From NCBI GenBank assembly GCA_002385475.1, contig DGDO01000047.1, forward strand, positions 29,311-40,014: a stretch of 10,704 nt of DNA, in the 5' to 3' direction. The position numbers and the translations under genes were made by a program. The DNA comes from Candidatus Sordicultor fermentans (lineage in GTDB: Bacteria > Atribacterota > Atribacteria > Atribacterales > Caldatribacteriaceae). The first letter of the stretch is position 1, and the number at the start of each line of letters is the position of its first letter. A model generated the notes under the pieces. The model had not been told where the DNA came from. It ran no database searches and worked only from the letters and a program-made list of their open reading frames with translations. Positions 5,907-10,704 of the stretch are shown here, piece by piece.

Positions 5907-6755
5907 TTAGCCCTTCACTGCTCCAAAAGTGAGACCTTGCAAGAGATAGCGCTGCATGAGAAGGGAAAACACGACTACTGGAAGCATGGTTACTAATCCT
6001 GCTGCAGCAAGTGGCCCCCAGGCTATCCGCCACCCGGTTATAAATCTACCCAAATAAATGGGAAGAGTCTGAGCATTTTTACTGGTGGTGAGAACCAGAG
6101 CCATGAGAAACTCTCCCCAGCTCTGGATAAAAGCTAAAGTGGATACCGAAGCGAGTCCCGGAGCACTGAGAGGTAGAGTGATGTGCCAGAAAGTTTGTCC
6201 GATATTTGCTCCATCCACAAAAGCAGCTTCGTCCAGCTCTTGAGGAATTTCATTGAAAAAGGTGATGAGAATCCAGGTACTGAAAGGAGTGGTAAATATT
6301 AAATGAGATAAAATGAGCGCCCACCAGGTATCAACCAGGTGTAGATGACTGAAAATAACATAAAGGGGCAGAGCAGCAGCAATGGGGGGGAGCATGCGAA
6401 TGGAAATGATCCAGGAGACAAACCCCATCCCTCCCACTTTGAAGCGAGAAATGGCATAGGCTGCTAAAGCGGCAATGATGGTAGAAATTAAAGCGACAGA
6501 TAGCGCTATAACGATGCTATTGATAAGATAAGGAGTAATAGTAGAGATAGCAGTGGTAACACTACCAAAAAATCCTCCTTCTAATCCTAAGAAGTTACCC
6601 AGGGTCCAATGCTGGGGGAAAAAGGAAGGAGGCCAGGTGAACCAATCTTCACTTCTTTTAAAAGCTGTGGTAACTAACCAGTATACCGGGAAAAGAAAAA
6701 AGAAAATCACCATTCCGATGAGGATAAACTTGATTGTTTTAGTTAACCACTTCAT
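5907..6755 (-). CDS. Carbohydrate ABC transporter permease, MalG type
   Basis: A 282-residue integral membrane subunit of a sugar importer, last gene of the operon. Six hydrophobic segments are visible, beginning with one at about residues 8-28 and the FPVYWLVTTAFK segment typical of MalG-like proteins. The cytoplasmic EAA loop that docks the ATPase is at about 173-200 (ELDEAAFVDGANIGQTFWHITLPLSAPG), with the conserved DGA at 181-183 and the LP further on. The length fits the family. A strong TAGGAGG site lies just upstream of the ATG at 6755 and includes the TAG stop of the preceding permease gene, so the two are translated in step. No ATPase gene follows: the convergent kinase gene starts three bases beyond the stop. 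The transported sugar cannot be read from the sequence. Confidence 0.95.
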   Translation of the reverse strand: MKWLTKTIKFILIGMVIFFFLFPVYWLVTTAFKRSEDWFTWPPSFFPQHWTLGNFLGLEGGFFGSVTTAISTITPYLINSIVIALSVALISTIIAALAAYAISRFKVGGMGFVSWIISIRMLPPIAAALPLYVIFSHLHLVDTWWALILSHLIFTTPFSTWILITFFNEIPQELDEAAFVDGANIGQTFWHITLPLSAPGLASVSTLAFIQSWGEFLMALVLTTSKNAQTLPIYLGRFITGWRIAWGPLAAAGLVTMLPVVVFSLLMQRYLLQGLTFGAVKG

Positions 6756-6765
6756 TTTTTTCCTC

Positions 6766-7650
6766 CTAAAGCCCTAAAGTTTCTGATAAACGCAAAAAAC
6801 GAATGAGCAGATTAGTTAAAATAGTAACTACTAAAAGAAGAATGACACTCAAAGCAGAAGCGTACCCTACATCCCAGCCGAAAGATATCCCCACTTTGTA
6901 AATGTAAAAACTGTAAGAATGAGTGGCTGACCCCGGGCCACCAAAAGTTACCATATAAACGATATCAAAAAGTTTTAGAACATCGATTACCCGGATAATG
7001 AGTGTTACCCAGATAAGGGGGCGCAAAAGAGGTAACTCAATATAGCGCATGGCTGACCAGCCACTGGCTCCATCTACGAGACTTGCCTCTACTACGTCCC
7101 GGGGAATAGATTGCAATCCAGCATAAATTACTAAAAATATAAAGGGAGTCCACTGCCACACATCAATCAGAAGTACCCCCAGGCGGGCAAAAAACTGACT
7201 TCCCAGCCAGGAGACTTTAGGAAGGCCGAAAAGAGAGATAAAATAATTTATAGGGCCAAATTCATAGTTGTAGAGCATTTTCCAGGCTATACCAGCCACT
7301 ACCGGTGGAATAGTCATGGGAATAATTAGAGAGCTCCGTAGAGCTCGCTCTCCCCATACGTCCCGGATGAGAAAAGCTATGCCAATTCCCAGAAGGATTT
7401 CAAGAGGTACAGCGGTGAAAAGCAAAAATAAAGTAAAGCTAACACTCGAGGAGGCGGTACGGTCTCTTAGAATCTCTCGGTAATTTTCCCATCCAATAAA
7501 CCTGGGTTCCTCCCAGGAAGCCAGGGAATATTGATGAAAAGACATATATATCATATAAATGAGAGGATAGATGGTTAAGCCAAGAAATAGAATTAAAAGA
7601 GGAAGAATCAATAGAAAACCAGTTCGCTTTCTCTTTTTAGAGTTCATCAT
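6766..7650 (-). CDS. Carbohydrate ABC transporter permease, MalF/UgpA type
   Basis: A 294-residue integral membrane subunit that should pair with the MalG-type permease to form the translocation channel. The N-terminus is basic (NSKKRKR) followed by a first membrane segment at about residues 11-35 with YPLIYMIYMSF, a signature of this family. The EAA loop is at about 185-212 (VVEASLVDGASGWSAMRYIELPLLRPL), with DGA at 193-195. Length and six predicted helices fit the short MalF/UgpA type that lacks the large periplasmic loop of enterobacterial MalF. Start: two adjacent ATG codons follow an AAGAGGGA site; either may be used. The gene lies 42 bases after the binding-protein gene, separated by a GC-rich stem-loop that may lower its expression relative to that gene. 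Confidence 0.95.
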   Translation of the reverse strand: MMNSKKRKRTGFLLILPLLILFLGLTIYPLIYMIYMSFHQYSLASWEEPRFIGWENYREILRDRTASSSVSFTLFLLFTAVPLEILLGIGIAFLIRDVWGERALRSSLIIPMTIPPVVAGIAWKMLYNYEFGPINYFISLFGLPKVSWLGSQFFARLGVLLIDVWQWTPFIFLVIYAGLQSIPRDVVEASLVDGASGWSAMRYIELPLLRPLIWVTLIIRVIDVLKLFDIVYMVTFGGPGSATHSYSFYIYKVGISFGWDVGYASALSVILLLVVTILTNLLIRFLRLSETLGL

Positions 7651-7664
7651 AGTTTTTCCCTCTT

Positions 7665-7692
7665 AAAGTAGGGGGGAGACCCCCCCTACTTT
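7665..7692 (-). terminator. Intra-operon stem-loop between binding-protein and permease genes
   Basis: A 12-bp perfect stem (AAAGTAGGGGGG at 7665-7676, CCCCCCTACTTT at 7681-7692) closes a four-base loop. It sits directly after the TAA of the binding-protein gene. On the minus strand only UUU ends the stem and AAGAGG follows, so it is a leaky terminator or a 3'-end stabiliser rather than a full stop. Such structures commonly raise binding-protein levels above permease levels. Confidence 0.72.
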
Positions 7693-9030
7693 TTATTTAC
7701 TCAAAACTTTTTTCCACTCTTCTGCTACTAAATTTAAAGTTTCAATGCTATTAGGTGCTTGTCCCAAAAGAATCTCCGATATAGTTCCTACCAGCACATC
7801 TTCCACGCGAGGTTCTTCCGGGATGCGGGGTCGGTGAGAAGCTCCCTCTAAAGAAGGAAGATAGACATCTTTCAGCCAGGGAGCGTCGGCAATTACTTCG
7901 GGATCTTCGATAACCGATTTACGAGTGGGGCCTACTCGATATTTTAGCCACTGAATTTTGTCTCCCTCCTTAGAGGTGGCGTACTGGATAAACTGAAAAG
8001 CTGCTTCTTGATTTTTAGAAAAAGCATTAATTCCTACTCCCCAACCTCCACTAACCGGTGCTTTACCTGGCATTATAGCAATTCCCACTTTTTCTTCAAA
8101 AGGCTGAAGATCGGGGGATTCCTGCCAGCTGGCCATGCAAGCAGTCCACTGCGGCACCATGGCTACCATCCCTTTACTGAAAGCTTCTAACGTCTCTCCA
8201 TAGTCAGAGCCTAAAGGATCGGAGGAGTAGGGAAGGAGGTCTATCATATCTTGAATGGCTTTTACTCCTTCTTCAGAATTGAAAGCTGGTTGATGATCAG
8301 CAGTGAATAAATCTCCCCAATCTAAATCTACTTCCCCGAACTTTTCAATACCTTCCGGGCTGCGTCGGTAAGGCCCAAAGAAATTGAGAAACATATAGAA
8401 AAGAGTATGGGTGCGAGGGAACATTAAACCTATTCCGTATTCAGTGGGAGAATCAGGGTTAAACTTCTTAGTGAAAAATTGAGCCACTTCTTTAGCTTCT
8501 TGCCAGGTTTCTGGAACTCGGAGTTCTCTATCATACTGAGCCTGGAATTTCTCTTGCAGGGCTTTATCCTGGAAAAGGTCCTGGCGATAAAAGAAGAACA
8601 TTGCTGCTCCGTAGAAAGGTTGACCAATTCTTTTATCTCCCCAGTAGCCATAGATATAGCGGGCGGTAGGTATAAAATCGTCATCATCAAAATCTGGATC
8701 TACTAAATCAGGATGTTCCTGAGCAAAAGCTTCTAAATCCAGCATCCCTGGAGCTATAGCGCCGGCGGTCATTAAATCCCAGGTGGTTACATCGAAGGCT
8801 CCTACACCAGCAGTGATATCTTGCAGGATGCGGGGATATAGAACTTCCCAGGAAAGGGGAGTGACTTCAATCTGCACCTCAGGGTGTGCCTGCATAAAGT
8901 TTTGAGCTAATTCAAATAGGGCGTCAGCATTATCTGGAGAAGACCAAACTGCTAATTCTGTTGCATATCCCAGAGAAAAACCAAAAACCAAAACAATAAA
9001 AATCATGCTTGTTATAGTTAACTTTCTCAT
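7693..9030 (-). CDS. Carbohydrate ABC transporter substrate-binding protein (family 1 type)
   Basis: A 445-residue extracytoplasmic binding protein that delivers its ligand to the two permeases encoded downstream. The signal peptide comprises residues 1 to about 23 (MRKLT, a hydrophobic core, then LGYA before TELAVWS), a type I site with no lipobox cysteine, so anchoring is not evident. The mature protein has the family 1 fold pattern: ELAVWSSPDNADALFELAQ at the start, a hinge-region FYYRQD-like segment (AMFFFYRQDLF), PETWQEAKEVAQFF, and SGGWGVGINAFSKNQEAAFQFIQYATS near residue 330-355. An acidic run DFDDDDF lies at about 113-119. The first 24 bases upstream hold AAGGAGG overlapping the regulator's stop codon, indicating coupled translation. 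The ligand is probably an oligosaccharide, sugar or polyol; sequence alone does not tell which. Confidence 0.93.
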   Translation of the reverse strand: MRKLTITSMIFIVLVFGFSLGYATELAVWSSPDNADALFELAQNFMQAHPEVQIEVTPLSWEVLYPRILQDITAGVGAFDVTTWDLMTAGAIAPGMLDLEAFAQEHPDLVDPDFDDDDFIPTARYIYGYWGDKRIGQPFYGAAMFFFYRQDLFQDKALQEKFQAQYDRELRVPETWQEAKEVAQFFTKKFNPDSPTEYGIGLMFPRTHTLFYMFLNFFGPYRRSPEGIEKFGEVDLDWGDLFTADHQPAFNSEEGVKAIQDMIDLLPYSSDPLGSDYGETLEAFSKGMVAMVPQWTACMASWQESPDLQPFEEKVGIAIMPGKAPVSGGWGVGINAFSKNQEAAFQFIQYATSKEGDKIQWLKYRVGPTRKSVIEDPEVIADAPWLKDVYLPSLEGASHRPRIPEEPRVEDVLVGTISEILLGQAPNSIETLNLVAEEWKKVLSK

Positions 9031-9040
9031 TTTTTCCTCC

Positions 9041-10090
9041 TTAATGAGCTGGGAAATAAAACTCTAAATTACTTCTCATTACTATTACCGGCTCTAAATA
9101 AAGATAAGCCGGAGGAGCTATTCCTTCCACCAAAAACTGAAAAAGAGACATAGTAGCCTCGAAACCCTGCCGATAAGGATTCTGGAAAATAGTAGCATTT
9201 ATCACCCCCTTTTTAAGGTAGTGAACTACTTCTGGGAAAAGGTCGGTAGCGATTACTTTTATCTCTTGAGCCCGACCACTTTCCTCTAAGGTACGACAGA
9301 CCCCTACTGAGTTGGCGGTAGCGATATAAATACCAGAAAGTTCGGGATGATTTTTTAAGAGTTTTCTGGTATTTTCTTCCGCTCTGTTTTCGCTTTCCTG
9401 GCTTTCTAAAATTGCTACTAGTTGAGGTGAAGGCTGGAATTGGGCTAAAGCTTCTTGGAAGCCTATTGTCTTTTGATAGTGGTCATCTATTTCTTGAGAA
9501 CCTATTAAAATAGCTACCTCTCCTTTTACCCAGTTAGCCATCAGCTCTCCAGCTAACTCACCATTTTTGCGAGGATTAACACAAACGGTGGTCAATCTTT
9601 TACTTTCCGGAGCATCAGTAGAAACGGCAACTACAGGTATACCGCGCTGGGTGAAGTTGTTGATGAGGTGATTGAACCTGTGGGAGTGACCGGGAGCAAA
9701 GACTACTCCCGATATTTCCTGGGAAAGCAGGGAACTTAGAGCTTCTTCTTCTCCACTTCCCAGAGTTTCTATATCTTTGTAAAGAGGAGCAACCCGGAAG
9801 TCTTTTAATCTCTCTATGGCATCTTGAAAACCTCGACGTACGTCATCATAAAAGTAGTGGAGTTCTCGAGGAAAAACAGCAGCAAAAACCAGGGGCTTTT
9901 TCCGGCTCAGGGCGCTAGCTACTCGATTGGTTCGATAACCAACTTGCTCTGCTACTTCTAAAATTTTTTCCCTGGTTTCGGGTTTAATCCCCTCTCGATG
10001 ATGAAGAGCCCGGTCCACTGTTCCGATGGAAAAACCAGTTAGTTTGGCGATATCCTGGATAGTGAAAGATTTTTTTTCTTTAGGATTCAT
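9041..10090 (-). CDS. LacI-family transcriptional regulator, first gene of the ABC operon
   Basis: A 349-residue DNA-binding regulator. The LacI helix-turn-helix (about residues 10-32, TIQDIAKLTGFSIGTVDRALHHR) is followed by the hinge helix region VASALSRKKP. The effector domain has a periplasmic-binding-protein fold, starting at FAAVFPRELHYFYDDVRRGF and running to the C-terminus (ATDLFPEVVHYLKKGVINATIFQNPYRQGFEA). TVDRALHHR in place of the more common TVSRVLN is typical, as I recall, of a LacI subgroup with ribose- or rhizopine-like effector domains, which hints at a monosaccharide or polyol inducer. I start at the ATG at 10090 because the -10 element and operator lie between it and the upstream in-frame TTG (10138) and ATG (10123). 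It is co-transcribed with the transporter genes (10-base gap to the binding-protein gene) and is likely to control them and itself. Confidence 0.93.
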   Translation of the reverse strand: MNPKEKKSFTIQDIAKLTGFSIGTVDRALHHREGIKPETREKILEVAEQVGYRTNRVASALSRKKPLVFAAVFPRELHYFYDDVRRGFQDAIERLKDFRVAPLYKDIETLGSGEEEALSSLLSQEISGVVFAPGHSHRFNHLINNFTQRGIPVVAVSTDAPESKRLTTVCVNPRKNGELAGELMANWVKGEVAILIGSQEIDDHYQKTIGFQEALAQFQPSPQLVAILESQESENRAEENTRKLLKNHPELSGIYIATANSVGVCRTLEESGRAQEIKVIATDLFPEVVHYLKKGVINATIFQNPYRQGFEATMSLFQFLVEGIAPPAYLYLEPVIVMRSNLEFYFPAH

Positions 10091-10098
10091 ATCCCCAC

Positions 10099-10112
10099 CG
10101 TTAACGCTAACG
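10099..10112 (-). promoter_or_regulatory. LacI-type operator at the start of the regulator-transporter operon
   Basis: The minus strand reads CGTTAGCGTTAACG: a 14-bp inverted repeat with central CG in which six of seven base pairs are symmetric. A central CpG flanked by A/T-rich arms is the hallmark of LacI-family operators. It falls just downstream of the predicted transcription start and before the ribosome site of the regulator, an ideal place for repression by the encoded protein. Confidence 0.6.
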
Positions 10113-10121
10113 ATTTTAAAC

Positions 10122-10130
10122 ATTGTAACA
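10122..10130 (-). promoter_or_regulatory. Extended -10 promoter of the lacI-ABC operon
   Basis: The minus strand reads TGTTACAAT (10130 to 10122): a TACAAT -10 hexamer preceded by the TGN extension, which can replace a -35 element; none is seen at the right distance. Transcription would begin near 10115, leaving a leader of about 25 bases before the ATG at 10090. Confidence 0.48.
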
Positions 10131-10454
10131 TTAATCAAGATTATTTTCTACTCTTTTATAAGGCTCCTGTAGTTATTCTGTGATAATGTCATCTGAAAAA
10201 TTCTTGTAAGTTTGTTTTTAACGAAGTAGGACTTTTACCCGCAAGACGAGAGTAAAAATTCTCGCAGTTTGAGCGACATATAAGTTGTGAAGAGGGGTGG
10301 AAGTTATTTTCCATTCTCTCTAAAAGATACAGATTCCATGGCTTTCTAAGGAAACAGCAGGGAAAGAATTGAGCCAGTCGGGAAGAAGAAATAAAAGGTT
10401 GGGAGTGAGATTCTCTTTCGCTGAGAAGGATGAAATAAAAAAGCAAGAACTACC

Positions 10455-10477
10455 GGGAAAGACATTTTTTCTTTCCC
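10455..10477. other. Small hairpin in the right intergenic stretch
   Basis: Perfect 8-bp arms GGGAAAGA and TCTTTCCC close a seven-base loop. On the minus strand it is preceded, not followed, by a T-run, and on the plus strand an A-run follows, so it is not a classical terminator in either direction. Confidence 0.35.
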
Positions 10478-10636
10478 AGTATAAAAAAAGACCTCCTTAT
10501 AAACCCGGCAATAAGGGGAAACCGATCCCTTATAACCTAATTTCTTTTTTGCTACCCCTGAATGGTCCTATCCCCTTTTTGTTCGCCACTCCGGCAACTT
10601 TCGAGCCGTTTTTAGCCTGCCCCTATCACCCCCAAG

Positions 10637-10704
10637 TCGTCATTCCTGAATGTCTCTATCATCCCCCAATTCGTCACCCCTGAATGGTTCTATCATCCCC
10701 CAAT
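10637..10704. repeat. 34-bp tandem repeat, two full copies cut by the window edge
   Basis: Units 10637-10670 and 10671-10704 both begin TCGTCA, contain CCTGAATG and end TATCATCCCCCAAT; they differ at four of 34 positions. Two degenerate relatives lie upstream: CCCCTGAATGGTCCTATCCCC near 10555-10575 and CCTATCACCCCCAAG near 10622-10636. The units are directly adjacent with no spacer, so this is not a CRISPR. They resemble the CGTCATTCCTGAATG intergenic repeats seen in many anaerobe genomes. Confidence 0.75.

Larger units (their letters stand above)
10139..10704. other. Gene-free right end
   Basis: I see no ORF with a start signal and protein-like content on either strand. The stretch contains small inverted repeats: TTTTAC/GTAAAA (10233-10257) overlapping CGAGA/TCTCG (10247-10264); GGGAAAGA/TCTTTCCC (10455-10477); and ATAAGGG/CCCTTAT (10511-10533). 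It ends in the 34-bp repeats listed separately. Confidence 0.6.

Noticed and set aside
10233..10264. Overlapping TTTTAC/GTAAAA and CGAGA/TCTCG stems as a riboswitch-like switch
   Set aside because: The stems are only 5-6 bp, no gene follows in a suitable direction, and no aptamer-like conserved sequence is visible.
10369..10683. A 104-codon plus-strand frame at the right end
   Set aside because: It has no ribosome site, its proline-rich C-terminal half is translation of the tandem repeats, and there is no recognisable domain.
10637..10704. CRISPR array
   Set aside because: The repeats are directly adjacent with no unique spacers and vary between copies.

Overview
The window looks like a moderately AT-rich chromosomal segment of a bacterium. 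It has strong AGGAGG-type ribosome binding sites, an OmpR/PhoB two-component pair, a lipobox lipoprotein and a LacI-led carbohydrate ABC operon. This fits an uncultured anaerobic Bacillota- or Atribacterota-like organism, but no rRNA or marker gene is present, so the taxonomy is a guess. I see no phage genes, transposase, CRISPR array, defence system, tRNA or rRNA.

Left part (1-2874). A minus-strand aldehyde dehydrogenase runs off the left edge (N-terminal 163 residues only); its promoter is readable at about 604-632. A gene-free stretch follows, ending in a perfect inverted repeat (901-947). That repeat terminates a minus-strand lipoprotein gene (971-1963), which carries two divergent copies of the same beta-type module. 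Upstream of it lies a second gene-free stretch with inverted repeats and a terminator-like hairpin. Next comes a decayed plus-strand gene (2358-2874): a small Lys/Arg-rich protein whose reading is spread over several frames and interrupted by a stop.

Middle part (2965-5903). A minus-strand secreted or lipid-anchored protein with two PepSY-like domains lies divergent to a plus-strand response regulator and histidine kinase pair that overlap by four bases. The shared intergenic region carries a candidate promoter, a small inverted repeat and a 12-bp direct repeat with a 40-bp period. The exported PepSY protein and the membrane kinase probably belong to one envelope-sensing module.

Right part (5907-10138). 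A minus-strand operon runs lacI-type regulator, substrate-binding protein, permease, permease. Stop codons lie next to or inside the following Shine-Dalgarno sequences, and a GC-rich stem-loop separates the binding-protein gene from the first permease gene. There is no ATP-binding subunit in the window, so the transporter probably uses an ATPase encoded elsewhere. A near-perfect LacI-type operator with a central CG lies between an extended -10 element and the regulator's start codon, which predicts autoregulation of the whole operon. The last 0.6 kb has no convincing gene and ends in two complete and two degenerate copies of a 34-bp tandem repeat cut by the window edge.
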